NCBI GenBank assembly: GCA_947585965.1
Contig: CANPXK010000003.1
Coordinates: forward strand, 1 to 64,000
Reading direction: 5' to 3'
DNA: 64,000 nt
DNA from: an uncultured Clostridia bacterium
GTDB lineage: Bacteria > Bacillota > Clostridia > Oscillospirales > Acutalibacteraceae
Shown one piece after another: positions 35,863-46,207 of the stretch. The translations under genes were made by a program, and so were the position numbers. Every line of letters starts with the position of its first letter. Positions within the stretch are counted from its first letter, which is position 1. The notes below the pieces were generated by a model. That model ran no database searches, was not told the DNA's origin, and saw only the letters and a program-made list of their open reading frames with translations.

Positions 35863-36813
35863 ATGCTTGAACATATAGAAAAAGCACATAACGTACTGAA
35901 TGAGGTCAACAAGGTTATTCTCGGAAAGGAAAATGAGATTTTCGAGATTATGACAGCTTTCCTCGCAAACGGTCATGTTCTCTTAGAGGATATACCGGGG
36001 GTAGGAAAAACGACGCTTGCACTTGCCTTTTCAACAGCAATGGATATGGAATGCAAAAGGGTACAGTTTACACCTGACGTCATGCCGTCAGACCTGACCG
36101 GATTTTCGGTATACAGAAGAGATAAGGATAAATTTGTTTATCAGCCCGGAAGTGTCTTTTGTAATATTCTTCTCGCTGACGAAATAAACCGTACCTCACC
36201 GAAAACTCAATCCGCACTGCTCGAGGTTATGGAGGAACGTAAAGTATCGGTTGAAGGAGTTACAAGAGAGGTTCCGTCCCCCTTCCTGGTTATAGCTACA
36301 CAAAACCCGTCGGGAACAAGCGGAACACAGTTCCTCCCCGAAGCACAGATAGACAGATTTATGATAAACCTTTCACTGGGATATCCGGATTTTGAAAGCG
36401 AGCTTGAAATCGCGCGTACTACAGATTCACATTCAAGACTTCAAAATGTTTCCCCGGTTCTGACAACCGATATATTTACGGAAATGCAGAATGATATACA
36501 TAATGTGTATATCAAGGATGAGGTATACAGATATCTGCTTAATCTTGTTTCCGCGACAAGGGTACACCCGTATATAGAAAGGGGCGCGAGTCCCCGTGCG
36601 ACTATTGCACTTGTAAAAATGTCAAAAGCATCCGCATGGCTGAGAGGGAGAAAATTCGTCGTTCCGAGCGACGTTCAGGCTCAGCTGCCTTATGTGCTTA
36701 CGCACAGGATAATACTGAACTCCTCCGCAAAGCTGGGAAGCGTGGATAAACTCAGTATAATAAATAATATCATACGATCCGTTGATCTGCCTTATATGGG
36801 GGCAAAGAAATGA
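35863..36813 (+). CDS. MoxR-family AAA+ ATPase
   Basis: 316-residue AAA+ ATPase. Walker A is in IPGVGKTTLALAFS, Walker B and sensor region in LLADEINRTSPKTQSALLEVMEE, and the sensor-1/arginine-finger segment is VIATQNPSG. MoxR proteins act as chaperones for neighbouring DUF58/von Willebrand-type proteins and are often linked to a transglutaminase, as here. The start at 35863 has GGAG 9 bases upstream; an in-frame ATG at 35848 is the less likely alternative. It overlaps the DUF58 gene by 4 bases. Confidence 0.93.
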   Translation: MLEHIEKAHNVLNEVNKVILGKENEIFEIMTAFLANGHVLLEDIPGVGKTTLALAFSTAMDMECKRVQFTPDVMPSDLTGFSVYRRDKDKFVYQPGSVFCNILLADEINRTSPKTQSALLEVMEERKVSVEGVTREVPSPFLVIATQNPSGTSGTQFLPEAQIDRFMINLSLGYPDFESELEIARTTDSHSRLQNVSPVLTTDIFTEMQNDIHNVYIKDEVYRYLLNLVSATRVHPYIERGASPRATIALVKMSKASAWLRGRKFVVPSDVQAQLPYVLTHRIILNSSAKLGSVDKLSIINNIIRSVDLPYMGAKK

Positions 36814-37901
36814 GAAAGCTTTTTGCACTGATAATTATATTTGCGATATGGTATTTTGCAGGTATGAATACCCAATCCGCCGTTCTTGCAGCGGTAATTT
36901 CCATAGCTGCCGTGCTTTTGCTTTCCTTTGTCTTTTCAAGGGTGATGAGAAACAGGATTGATGTATATATACCGCAGCAAAACAGCCTTGCTTTAAAAAA
37001 CACATATACCCCTATAAAGCTTTCAGCCAAAAATAAGAGTGTGCTTCCTCTGAACCGTTTTTCCGTAAAGATTGAAATGAAATACAGAACCGACAGCAGC
37101 GGCTCACAAAAAAAACTTAATTCAAGTGCCGCGGGCTGTAATGACGGAGAAACCACAGCAATGATGTATTATACCGCACCGTATTGCGGACTTATGGATG
37201 TGCGCCTGAAAAGACTCAGAATTTTTGATTATTTCGGTTTTTTTTCCAATTCAAAAAAGCTCCGTTCCGAAGCATATGAAATTTTCGTACTGCCGCAGCC
37301 TAAGAATATTAATCTGCTTATGCCGCCGTTCGGAACATATACCTCACACCCCGTTGCTGATTCGTCCTCCGACAAATCAGGAGATGATCACAGTGAAATA
37401 CGGCTTTTGAGAGAATATCGTGACGGAGATCTCATGCGGCATATCCACAGGAACCTGAGTGCAAAAACCGAAAAGCTGTGGATCAAGGAATATAACAGGG
37501 AAAACGATTACATATTCGACCTGTTCCTTGATACATCGGATGCGGAGCTTACAACGGAACTTCTTGACGCACTGTATGAGCTTGTTTTCTCAATTCTTGA
37601 CTCCCTTATCAAAAATGAAGTAATAGTTAAACTCCATTGGTATGACAAAAGTATAGGAGGCATCAGGAATGCGGAGATATCGGACAGGAAGAAAATATCG
37701 GAAATCGTTCCGCAGCTTTATAGATCGGATATGAAATGTACCTCCGATGAATTTGGCTTTGCAGTCGGCAATTCCACAAAAAGCGGAATGCTTATAAACG
37801 CGGATCTCGAATGGTATTTTAACGGAGAGCATATTTATTCCTTTAACATTGAAGATGTAGAAAAAGAGCTTATCGGAAATGTGTTTGACCTGAGGAGGTG
37901 A
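36810..37901 (+). CDS. DUF58 membrane protein
   Basis: 363-residue protein with two hydrophobic segments (about 3-20 and 26-44), an external or cytoplasmic beta-rich region, then the DUF58 signature RLLREYRDGDLMRHIHRNLSAK and IKEYNRENDYIFDLFLD, which resembles a metal-dependent adhesion fold. It lies between the MoxR ATPase and the transglutaminase, the conserved trio order. Its stop overlaps the start of the next gene. Function is not established for the family. Confidence 0.9.
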   Translation: MRKLFALIIIFAIWYFAGMNTQSAVLAAVISIAAVLLLSFVFSRVMRNRIDVYIPQQNSLALKNTYTPIKLSAKNKSVLPLNRFSVKIEMKYRTDSSGSQKKLNSSAAGCNDGETTAMMYYTAPYCGLMDVRLKRLRIFDYFGFFSNSKKLRSEAYEIFVLPQPKNINLLMPPFGTYTSHPVADSSSDKSGDDHSEIRLLREYRDGDLMRHIHRNLSAKTEKLWIKEYNRENDYIFDLFLDTSDAELTTELLDALYELVFSILDSLIKNEVIVKLHWYDKSIGGIRNAEISDRKKISEIVPQLYRSDMKCTSDEFGFAVGNSTKSGMLINADLEWYFNGEHIYSFNIEDVEKELIGNVFDLRR

Positions 37902-40555
37902 TCGGTATAAAACTGACCAAAACAACAAAAAAGATAAAAATTCAGACAATAAAAAGGAATATCACAAGAGCCGAAAGACTTAAAAACGAAAAGGAAAGAA
38001 AGATTCCGGACAGCTCTCCCGTACTGCTTATAATCTATCTTATAGGGATTCTCGGAATTATGAATGCGGCAAACACAGTTATGAATATAGCGGATGTATA
38101 TTTTTTTACCGCCGAAACAGCAGCTGTAGTCCTGAGTACCGTTATGTGGTATATATATATATACCACAACAGATATTTCAACTATATTGTCCTGCCTATG
38201 ACACTGATAGCAGTCGTGCCGGTATTCATCAACCCGGGTTCCGCATCACAGAGCCTGCTGTCCACAGACTCTATATCGGAAATATCCCCTTTACTTCTTG
38301 GTGTCCTTGCATATATGTCTGTATTGCTTATATTTACACTCGAATTTGTTTCACGCAATCATTCCATAATGTTCATAATATGCTCCGCATTGCTTATACT
38401 CGGTCCTATGGTAGGAATAACTTTCACCCCGTTGACCTCCGTTATGATAATAATTTTTCAGTTTGGCTTTATAGTTCTGAATATGAACTCCGTCTCCCCC
38501 CGTAAAACTCTCATAACGGATAAAAGCCGCAAAACCGGATTCATCAGCACGGTCATTGCTGCCGGATTGCTTATTGTCTGCTTTTTGCCTGCATTGATTC
38601 TGGAAAATATATACGAACCCGATATTCTTTCCCATGTTTATTATGTGGACGGATTTATACAGGATATCGTCAGTTATTTTTCGCAAAAAGATGAAGATGG
38701 TATCCTTGACGGTACAATCAACAGAGGAAACCTCAGACAGAACGGCGAACAGATGTTTGAGGCTGATGTCGTAAAGATGCCTGAAGACCGACTGTATCTC
38801 AAGGCATTTACAGGAAGCAGCTACAACGGCGAAAACTGGGAAAACGCTTTCGGTTATTTCTCACAGGAAGCGAATATATATGCCGACAGCTACACCCTTT
38901 ATTCACCCTCCTATAATCCCGATTCGTATGGAGATGATGATTTTTATTACTTCCGATCCAACCGAAACAGCCGCCGCAGATATTATTACCGTGAACCGTT
39001 TATTAATAATATTTTAAATAATACGATTCAGAGCTTTTTTGATGATTTAAACGAATTACTCAGAGAACATGGAATATATGAGGAAATACAGTATGTCACC
39101 GGTACCGAAAACAACAAAACAGCAATTACTGCTCACGGCACCGACGATCTGCAGGCGACCATCCGCTACAACGAAGGCAGTGTCGAGTATCGGATTAGCG
39201 ATGACAGTAATATACAAAAGTTTTATGTAGATGCCGATGAGCTTCCTAATTATCCCTCCCTGCTGCTCACGGAAACCTCTGATCCCGTTAATACGATTTA
39301 CAGTGATGGAGTCACAACAAATTTTTCAGAGGAAGATGATATCAACAGGGTATGTATTTCCCCATACGAAAATAAATTCATAAATATCCTCATACCTTAT
39401 TATTCCGAGAAAAGCACAAACGATATAAGGCAATCCAATGAATCTGTTTCTTTCACATACAGTACCGCCTTCGGAAATACCGACAGTGCAGCCAAACTGT
39501 ATGCGGACAGGAAATGGAGCGGAAGCAGAACATATGAAAATTTTATTGATAATTATATATCCGCAATTCAGAATAACTATACCGCTGTGCCGTATGAGAA
39601 TATGCCCCGACTCACGGAACTGTGCAGTTCGACCGAACTTACGGAGCTTAATGATATAACAACATTCATCTTGTACACTTTGCAGACTAACGCAAGTTAT
39701 TCCACAACCCCCGGAAGTGTTCCCTATAACAAGGATACAATAGAGTATTTCCTGTTTGAAAATCATAAGGGATATTGTGTACACTTTGCAACGACCGCTG
39801 CCCTTATGTACAGAATGTACGGTATCCCCGCAAGATATGTTACAGGATACGTAATAGACAAAGAGGCTTTTGAGGCTATCGGCAATACCGGAGGGACATC
39901 TGATGATTACAAATTCAAAGCACAGGTTACGGATTATGCCGCTCATGCATGGGTAGAAATATTCCTTAAGGATTACGGCTGGGTACCTGTTGAGGTAACA
40001 CCCACAAAGGAAGGCGAAATGATAGCGGAATATCCGGGGTACGATCGGAGTGATATGTATCGTATCATGGAAAAATACGACTGGCATTTCAGCAAGGATG
40101 AAATCGCAAATTCAGGAAATAATGCGGTGAATGACGATGACGGATTAACACTTGGGCAAATCTTCACAATTGTTACATTATGTATCATTTGTGCCGCTAT
40201 AATTTTCATACTGTCAAGACGCATATTCATTTTACACAGGCAAAAGACAATGAATTGCAGGCAGCTCTTTGACAGGCTTATAAAAGCCCTTCATTTTTGC
40301 GGTCTGCTTACTGATATGAATGGTTCGGAGGAGAATTTTGCGGAGATGTTCAGCAGCACCGTACCCATAATTGATAAGGCTGATTCGGAACATCTGATAA
40401 ATATTCTTGAATCCGATAATTTCTCCGAAGATAATATCAGCAGCAGGGACGCCGATTATGTCCGTGAGATATATATAAAATCATCAAGGTATTTATATGA
40501 CCATATGAAATGGTACAAAAAGCCCGTGTTCAAATTCATAAAATACCTGATCTGA
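37898..40555 (+). CDS. Transglutaminase-like membrane protein
   Basis: About 885 residues. An N-terminal block of about seven membrane segments (about 45-215), an external domain of about 370 residues, then a transglutaminase-like core with the catalytic Cys in HKGYCVHFATTAALMYR, His in AAHAWVEIFL and Asp/Glu region GWVPVEVTP, and a last membrane segment about 750-770 with a cytoplasmic tail. The trio with MoxR and DUF58 is common in actinobacteria and Firmicutes; the role of the enzyme part is unknown. The start is odd: GTG at 37898 sits inside the AGGAGG site, while ATA at 37907 has the ideal spacing. A CDS start at either is possible. Confidence 0.9.
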   Translation: MIGIKLTKTTKKIKIQTIKRNITRAERLKNEKERKIPDSSPVLLIIYLIGILGIMNAANTVMNIADVYFFTAETAAVVLSTVMWYIYIYHNRYFNYIVLPMTLIAVVPVFINPGSASQSLLSTDSISEISPLLLGVLAYMSVLLIFTLEFVSRNHSIMFIICSALLILGPMVGITFTPLTSVMIIIFQFGFIVLNMNSVSPRKTLITDKSRKTGFISTVIAAGLLIVCFLPALILENIYEPDILSHVYYVDGFIQDIVSYFSQKDEDGILDGTINRGNLRQNGEQMFEADVVKMPEDRLYLKAFTGSSYNGENWENAFGYFSQEANIYADSYTLYSPSYNPDSYGDDDFYYFRSNRNSRRRYYYREPFINNILNNTIQSFFDDLNELLREHGIYEEIQYVTGTENNKTAITAHGTDDLQATIRYNEGSVEYRISDDSNIQKFYVDADELPNYPSLLLTETSDPVNTIYSDGVTTNFSEEDDINRVCISPYENKFINILIPYYSEKSTNDIRQSNESVSFTYSTAFGNTDSAAKLYADRKWSGSRTYENFIDNYISAIQNNYTAVPYENMPRLTELCSSTELTELNDITTFILYTLQTNASYSTTPGSVPYNKDTIEYFLFENHKGYCVHFATTAALMYRMYGIPARYVTGYVIDKEAFEAIGNTGGTSDDYKFKAQVTDYAAHAWVEIFLKDYGWVPVEVTPTKEGEMIAEYPGYDRSDMYRIMEKYDWHFSKDEIANSGNNAVNDDDGLTLGQIFTIVTLCIICAAIIFILSRRIFILHRQKTMNCRQLFDRLIKALHFCGLLTDMNGSEENFAEMFSSTVPIIDKADSEHLINILESDNFSEDNISSRDADYVREIYIKSSRYLYDHMKWYKKPVFKFIKYLI

Positions 40556-40622
40556 CAACTGTAAAATATCGTTTAAGCCCACATCAGACTTTCCGCAGGC
40601 ATACAACGAATAAAAATACAGC

Positions 40623-40665
40623 GGGCTGTCGCAGTAAGAAAAGCGGCAGCCCCTCGGCATTTTTT
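40623..40665. terminator. Bidirectional terminator between transglutaminase and hicB
   Basis: GGGCTGTCGC (40623-40632) pairs with GCGGCAGCCC (40643-40652). Plus strand is followed by CTCGGCATTTTTT; minus strand by GCTGTATTTTTATT. It can end both converging transcripts. Confidence 0.7.
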
Positions 40666-40670
40666 GTCAG

Positions 40671-41069
40671 TTATCGGTCTGTAAGATGAAGCTCCTGTTT
40701 CAAAGCCCTTTGCAGGATGGCTGATACATTTACCCCGCTTTTTTCTGCCGCCGCATCCAGCCACGACGGGAGGGTGACGTTCCTCCGCACCGCTCTAATA
40801 TCATTTTGACGGCGGTACTCGGTGAAGTCCACATCGACGAGCGAAACGATATCGTCGTCGTTTTCTTTCTGCACCTCACTCATGGCGGTCGGGTAAGGGA
40901 GCTGTTCTTTTCTGTCTTCCAGCTCGATGCCTACCACGCCGATTGCATCCCTCGCCATTTCTATGGCGTCCGTATAATCCTCACCCTGAGTATTTATACC
41001 AAAATCAGGGACGTACACAACGATATGCGATTTTCCTTTGCTCATAACAATCGGGTATGACTGTTTCAT
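40671..41069 (-). CDS. hicB: HicB-family antitoxin
   Basis: 132-residue antitoxin. The N-terminal HicB fold (VYVPDFGINTQGEDYTDAIEMARDAIG) is followed by a linker and a C-terminal ribbon-helix-helix DNA-binding part (VRRNVTLPSWLDAAAEKSGVNVSAILQRAL) that likely represses the operon. It lies 47 bases after hicA with an AGGAGG site before the ATG. HicB masks the HicA nuclease. Confidence 0.92.
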   Translation of the reverse strand: MKQSYPIVMSKGKSHIVVYVPDFGINTQGEDYTDAIEMARDAIGVVGIELEDRKEQLPYPTAMSEVQKENDDDIVSLVDVDFTEYRRQNDIRAVRRNVTLPSWLDAAAEKSGVNVSAILQRALKQELHLTDR

Positions 41070-41116
41070 AAATAAAACCTCCTCGTATAGTTTAGTATTT
41101 GCAGACGCAGCGGGGC

Positions 41117-41290
41117 TTATTTCAGCCCCCTGCGCTTGATGATTGCCTGTGCCGGCTTTTCGTCTGTCTCTCTGTGCCTTACCACTGATTCGATTTGATT
41201 TCCCTTTACATACACATCATGATTTGCACCGTGTCGTACAAATTTCCATCCGTTTCGTTCCAGCAGTTTGATTAAATCCTTTGTCTTCAT
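41117..41290 (-). CDS. hicA: HicA mRNA interferase toxin
   Basis: 57-residue toxin, the usual small size. The dsRBD-like fold begins MKTKDLIKLLERNGWKFVRH and carries the active His in GANHDVYVKG, followed by SVVRHRETDEKPAQAIIKR and a Gly-Leu end. It cleaves mRNA and tmRNA when free of HicB. It is directly upstream of hicB and has its own consensus promoter; a GGGAGG site lies 8 bases before the ATG. Confidence 0.88.
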   Translation of the reverse strand: MKTKDLIKLLERNGWKFVRHGANHDVYVKGNQIESVVRHRETDEKPAQAIIKRRGLK

Positions 41291-41313
41291 CTTCTTGACC
41301 TCCCGACAGTTAT

Positions 41314-41342
41314 ATTATACACAATAAATACACACTCGTCAA
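41314..41342 (-). promoter_or_regulatory. Promoter of hicA-hicB
   Basis: Minus strand: TTGACG (41342-41337), 17-base spacer, TATAAT (41319-41314), about 25 bases before the hicA start. HicB would be expected to bind here. The stretch 41343-41502 holds nothing else I can identify. Confidence 0.75.
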
Positions 41343-41502
41343 TGTGTTAGCCGAAATTTCTCAAAAAAATTTATGTAATCGAGTAGGAGGCTACCCATTA
41401 TCTGACTATATCGTACATCCGATGCATAAACAAAGTGTTTGGGGATTTATTTTTTGAGTTAATTGTATTAAACTCTGAGATTTGACTGTCAAAGCAAACG
41501 AC

Positions 41503-41976
41503 TTAAGCAATTAAATTCTTCATATGGTACATAGCACCAACACAAGCATCAACATACATACCCCTTTTGTTATCTTGAATTGTTTTCGCTACTATTTCAT
41601 TAATGGAACTCATACCAAAAATAACATTGATTCCCGTATCTGAATTGATAAATGTACCACGCTCAATATCTTTTTCTTCTCTCAATTCAGAAAGATTTTT
41701 GGGCGATTTTTGTATTGGTAATGTAATTACCTCAACATCAATACTGTTATTTAATCTCCACTCAAGATTTCCTTTTCGCATTTCATACGGAAATTTCTCG
41801 CCCAATTCCTCACCAAGCAGCTTTTCAAACTCAGGGGTTTGAGCAACTTCGGTTTCAAGCATATTTGCAACAAATTTTCGTTTCGGCTCGATATCACGCA
41901 GCTTATTTACATCTTCTTTTGTTATTTCTTCCTGCTGTATGTCGGCTTTCAGACTTTCAGCCTGCAAAACGAGCAT
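41503..41976 (-). pseudogene. Fragment of a larger protein, possibly a mobile-element polyvalent protein
   Basis: 157 codons open from ATG 41976, and open further back without a start to about 42005. The first third is a coiled-coil-like region (KKLDMLVLQAESLKADIQQEE), the rest mixed alpha/beta with NSIDVEVITLPIQKSPKNL and DTGINVIFGMSSINEIV. I read the last part as possibly related to nuclease-like domains found in phage and conjugative-element polyvalent proteins, but this is uncertain. The frame begins without a ribosome site and stops abruptly, so it is likely truncated at both ends. It lies next to hicBA, consistent with a mobile-element scar. Confidence 0.45.
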
Positions 41977-42017
41977 ATCAAGTTTTTTAAGAATGTCTCC
42001 GCTTTAGAAAACACTCC

Positions 42018-42056
42018 GGGGGCTGTCGCCTTTCTTGTTGCGACAGCCCCCTTTTT
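42018..42056 (+). terminator. Strong GC-rich terminator upstream of rpoB
   Basis: GGGGGCTGTCGC (42018-42029) pairs perfectly with GCGACAGCCCCC (42040-42051), followed by TTTTT. It isolates rpoB from anything upstream. It shares the GCTGTCGC core with the terminators at 40623 and 32084. Confidence 0.85.
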
Positions 42057-42217
42057 ATCATTAAGGCACAGCCGTGTATAATTGCACTCACTTAACACGG
42101 TCGGATAATTCTTTGCTTTTATATAAATTCTTACAACGCTTCCGGGTGTTCTGATATATAGATCTATGACCGATTTTATGAAATTATTACAAAAATAAGA
42201 AATCCGTTTTCAATCGC

Positions 42218-42246
42218 TTGACAACGGAGTTAATCAGTGCTATAAT
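42218..42246 (+). promoter_or_regulatory. Promoter of rpoBC
   Basis: TTGACA (42218-42223), 17-base spacer, TATAAT (42241-42246): perfect consensus. It gives a leader of about 168 bases. The interval 42057-42217 holds nothing else I can identify. Confidence 0.9.
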
Positions 42247-42253
42247 TTTAGAA

Positions 42254-42386
42254 TGCACCATTATAGAAAAGTATGCCGTTTTTGTTTCTAAACTGCTTAA
42301 ACATCAGAAAACTTTATAAGCATATTAGCACAATTTGAAGAAAAAATCAAGTACTAATTTTCGTGCTGTTTCTCGGTGCAGGCATA
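42254..42386 (+). promoter_or_regulatory. rpoB leader with pseudoknot-like paired 6-mers
   Basis: TGCACC (42254-42259) is complementary to GGTGCA (42375-42380) and TATGCC (42272-42277) to GGCATA (42381-42386). The order a-b-a'-b' allows a pseudoknot or two alternative structures. A hairpin AGCAC...GTGCT lies between. The pairs are short, so support is limited. Confidence 0.35.
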
Positions 42387-42420
42387 TTCATCAAAGCATA
42401 ATTTTGAATGGAGTGATTGT

Positions 42421-45400
42421 ATGGTAAACGTCAGACCCGTTCGGCTTGGCAAAACCGAACGAATGAGCTTCTCCCATATTGATGAGGTTCTCGAAATGCC
42501 AAACCTTATCGAGATCCAAAAGGATTCCTATAAATGGTTCCTTGAAAAAGGTCTTAAGGAGGTTTTTGAGGATGTATCGGGAATAACCGATTTCTCCGGT
42601 AATCTGGTTCTCGATTTCGTGGACTATAAGCTTGACGTAACAAAACCTAAATACAGCATAGCAGAGTGTAAGGAAAGAGATGCTACATATTCGGCTCCCC
42701 TTAAAGTCACGGTGCAGCTTACAAAGCCCGGCGGCGAGGTTCAGGTGCACGATAATATCTTCATGGGTGATTTCCCGCTCATGACTCCGAGCGGTACCTT
42801 TGTCATAAACGGTGCGGAGCGTGTTATAGTTTCTCAGCTCGTCCGTTCACCGGGTGCTTACTATAAGATGGATCACGATAAATACGGAAACAAGCTTTTC
42901 AGTGCAACCGTTATCCCGAACAGAGGTGCATGGCTCGAATATGAAAATGATGCAAATAACGTGTTTTATGTCCGTATAGATAAGAACCGCAAGCTCCCCG
43001 TTACCACATTCATAAGAGCTCTCGGTTATGAGAATAATCTTGAAACGGATTCTGAAATAATCGAGTTTTTCGGTGCCGATAAGCTGATAACGGCAACCCT
43101 TGAAAAGGACAATACGGCAAATGGTGAGGAGGCTCTCAAGGAGGTATACAAAAAGCTCCGTCCGAGTGAGCCGGCTACAAAGGATGCGGCACAGACGCAT
43201 ATCAATAATCTCTTCTTTGACGCAAGACGCTACGATATGTCAAGAGTCGGAAGATATAAATACAATAAAAAGCTCGGCATAGCCAACAGACTCTCGAATC
43301 AGGTGCTCACACAGCCCATAATAAGCGAGGACGGCGAGCTTATAGCCGAAGAGGGCGAATTTATCTCCAAAGAAAGAGCAATGGAAATTGAAAATATGGG
43401 TATAACCGTTGCGTATGTCAGACCACAGGCTACTCTTAATGAGGAACAGCCCGACGAGGTAAAAATCATCTCCAACGGTATGGTCGATATTTCAAAATAT
43501 GTCGGCTTTGATGCCAGAGAGGAATGCGGTATAAACGAAAAGGTACGCTGGGTAGTACTTAAGGATATACTTTCAAGAGGACTCGATGAAGAGGACCTGA
43601 AACTCGAGCTAAAGAAAAACAAGGATCTTCTTATCCCTAAACACATCATAGTTGACGATATCTATGCAACGATAAACTATATGCTCACTCTTTCGCACGG
43701 TATAGGAACGACAGATGATATAGATCACCTCGGAAACAGAAGAATACGCTCTGTGGGTGAGCTTCTTCAGAATCAGTTCCGTATAGGCTTCACAAGACTC
43801 CAGAGAGTCATTACCGAAAGAATGACAAGTCAGGCTCAAAATTACGATCATATCGACCCCAAGACACTTATAAATATCAGACCTGTTACGGCTGCAATCA
43901 AAGAGTTTTTCGGCTCTTCCCCGCTGTCACAGTTCATGGATCAGAATAACCCGCTTGCAGAGCTTACACATAAGCGCCGTCTCTCTGCCCTCGGTCCCGG
44001 CGGTCTTTCAAGAGACAGAGCGGGATTTGAGGTTCGTGACGTACATTATACGCACTACGGAAGAATGTGTCCTATTGAAACTCCTGAAGGACCTAACATC
44101 GGACTTATCTCTTATCTTGCCACATTTGCAAAAATCAATGAATACGGTCTTATAGAAGCTCCGTATCGTAAGGTTGACAAGGAAACCGGAATTGTTACCG
44201 ATCACGTTGATTATATGACTGCCGATATCGAGGATAACTACATTGTGGCACAGGCTAATGAACCTCTTGACGAAGAAGGTCGGTTCGTAAATGCTAAAAT
44301 TGTCGGCAGACATCGTGATGAATTTGTCGAGGTTGAGCGTTCTCAGGCGGATTATATGGATGTTTCGCCTAAAATGGTTGTATCGGTCGCTACGGCAATG
44401 ATTCCCTTCCTTGAAAACGATGATGCAAACCGTGCACTCATGGGCTCGAATATGCAGCGTCAGGCAGTTCCGCTTCTCGTTACGGAATCACCTATTGTCG
44501 GAACAGGTATGGAATATAAGGCTGGCGTTGACTCGGGAGTATGTATTCTCTCCGAGGAGGACGGCATTGTTAAATCCGTCAGTGCAAGAGAAATCAAAGT
44601 ACAGTATGACTCCGGCAGGGTCCAGACCTTTGAGGTAACGAAATTCAGCCGCTCCAATCAGGGCACCTGCATAAATCAGGTTCCCATTGTGGATGTCGGA
44701 CAAAGAGTCGAAAAGGGTGAGGTTCTCGCAGACGGTCCGGCTACACACAACGGAGAAATCTCCCTCGGTAAAAATGCCCTCATCGGCTTCATGACATGGG
44801 AGGGCTACAATTACGAGGATGCTGTTCTCCTTAATGAAAAAATCGTAAGAGATGATGTATATACATCTATCCATATAGAGGAATACGAAACAGAGGCAAG
44901 AGATACAAAGCTCGGTCCTGAGGAAATAACAAGAGAAATTCCGAATATCGGTGAAGATCAGCTCCGTGATCTTGACGAAAACGGTATTATCCACATAGGT
45001 GCCGAGGTTCACTCCGGAGATATCCTTGTAGGTAAGGTAACGCCTAAGGGAGAAACCGAGCTTACAGCAGAGGAAAGACTTCTCCGTGCGATATTCGGTG
45101 AAAAATCAAGAGAAGTAAGAGATACCTCTCTGCGTGTACCGCACGGCGAATACGGTATCATAGTAGATGTAAAAGTATTCAACAAGGAAGATCCCGACAG
45201 TGAGCTTTCGCCGGGTGTAAATAAGGTAGTACGCTGCTATATTGCACAAAAACGTAAAATTCAGGTCGGCGATAAGATGGCAGGTCGTCACGGTAATAAG
45301 GGCGTCGTTTCGAGAATACTGCCCGAGGAGGATATGCCGTTCCTTCCGGACGGCAGACCGCTTGATATCGTGCTTAACCCCCTCGGCGTTCCCTCACGAA

Positions 45401-46185
45401 TGAACATCGGTCAGGTGCTTGAGGTACACCTCGGATATGCGGCAAAGGCACTTGGATGGAAAATAATGACACCTGTATTTGACGGTGCACATGAGGAAGA
45501 TATATTCCAATGCTTCAGGGATGCCGGCATAAGCGAGGATGGTAAGATACGGCTTAAGGACGGCAGAACGGGCGAATATTTTGACAATCCCGTAACAGTA
45601 GGATATATGTATTACCTTAAGCTTCACCATCTTGTTGACGATAAGATCCATGCCCGTTCGACAGGTCCGTATTCGCTTATTACACAGCAGCCTCTCGGCG
45701 GTAAGGCACAGTTCGGCGGACAGCGTTTCGGTGAAATGGAGGTATGGGCTCTTGAGGCATACGGTGCAGCCTATACACTTCAGGAAATCCTCACTGTAAA
45801 ATCGGACGATGTTGTGGGACGTGTCAAGACCTATGAGGCTATCGTCAAGGGACAGAATATACCCAAACCGGGTATTCCGGAATCCTTTAAGGTACTTATC
45901 AAGGAATTCCAGTCACTTGCGCTTGATATTAAGGTATTTGACAGAGATAATAATGAAATAGACCTTTCTGTAGATCTCGATGATGATGCACCGGCAGACA
46001 ACAGCATACTTGAAGAAAAGAACGTAATGACTGACAGCGATGCAGAACTTGAAGGCTACCAGTATAAGGACGAGAACGGCGAGGATGAGATCATAGAAAA
46101 GGACGAATTTGACGATGACGGATTCGGCTTTGACAGTGATGATTTTGCCGATATTGACGGAAACGATGATGAGGATAATTTTTAA
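42421..46185 (+). CDS. rpoB: DNA-directed RNA polymerase beta subunit
   Basis: 1254-residue beta subunit of RNA polymerase. It starts [20 protein letters not shown] and has the standard landmarks: the rifampicin region around [15 protein letters not shown] and [12 protein letters not shown], the late [20 protein letters not shown] and a catalytic-core [13 protein letters not shown] stretch. The C terminus carries an acidic Asp/Glu tail of about 70 residues after the usual end. The start at 42421 has GGAGTG upstream. Unlike most Firmicutes, no rplL or rplJ is directly upstream; the gene has its own promoter. rpoC follows after 22 bases. Confidence 0.98.
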   Translation: MVNVRPVRLGKTERMSFSHIDEVLEMPNLIEIQKDSYKWFLEKGLKEVFEDVSGITDFSGNLVLDFVDYKLDVTKPKYSIAECKERDATYSAPLKVTVQLTKPGGEVQVHDNIFMGDFPLMTPSGTFVINGAERVIVSQLVRSPGAYYKMDHDKYGNKLFSATVIPNRGAWLEYENDANNVFYVRIDKNRKLPVTTFIRALGYENNLETDSEIIEFFGADKLITATLEKDNTANGEEALKEVYKKLRPSEPATKDAAQTHINNLFFDARRYDMSRVGRYKYNKKLGIANRLSNQVLTQPIISEDGELIAEEGEFISKERAMEIENMGITVAYVRPQATLNEEQPDEVKIISNGMVDISKYVGFDAREECGINEKVRWVVLKDILSRGLDEEDLKLELKKNKDLLIPKHIIVDDIYATINYMLTLSHGIGTTDDIDHLGNRRIRSVGELLQNQFRIGFTRLQRVITERMTSQAQNYDHIDPKTLINIRPVTAAIKEFFGSSPLSQFMDQNNPLAELTHKRRLSALGPGGLSRDRAGFEVRDVHYTHYGRMCPIETPEGPNIGLISYLATFAKINEYGLIEAPYRKVDKETGIVTDHVDYMTADIEDNYIVAQANEPLDEEGRFVNAKIVGRHRDEFVEVERSQADYMDVSPKMVVSVATAMIPFLENDDANRALMGSNMQRQAVPLLVTESPIVGTGMEYKAGVDSGVCILSEEDGIVKSVSAREIKVQYDSGRVQTFEVTKFSRSNQGTCINQVPIVDVGQRVEKGEVLADGPATHNGEISLGKNALIGFMTWEGYNYEDAVLLNEKIVRDDVYTSIHIEEYETEARDTKLGPEEITREIPNIGEDQLRDLDENGIIHIGAEVHSGDILVGKVTPKGETELTAEERLLRAIFGEKSREVRDTSLRVPHGEYGIIVDVKVFNKEDPDSELSPGVNKVVRCYIAQKRKIQVGDKMAGRHGNKGVVSRILPEEDMPFLPDGRPLDIVLNPLGVPSRMNIGQVLEVHLGYAAKALGWKIMTPVFDGAHEEDIFQCFRDAGISEDGKIRLKDGRTGEYFDNPVTVGYMYYLKLHHLVDDKIHARSTGPYSLITQQPLGGKAQFGGQRFGEMEVWALEAYGAAYTLQEILTVKSDDVVGRVKTYEAIVKGQNIPKPGIPESFKVLIKEFQSLALDIKVFDRDNNEIDLSVDLDDDAPADNSILEEKNVMTDSDAELEGYQYKDENGEDEIIEKDEFDDDGFGFDSDDFADIDGNDDEDNF

Positions 46186-46207
46186 TTGAAAGGGGAATCG
46201 CTGACGC

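Noticed and set aside
39326-40087. Minus-strand frame of 253 codons
   Set aside because: Antisense to the transglutaminase gene; no recognisable domain or ribosome site.
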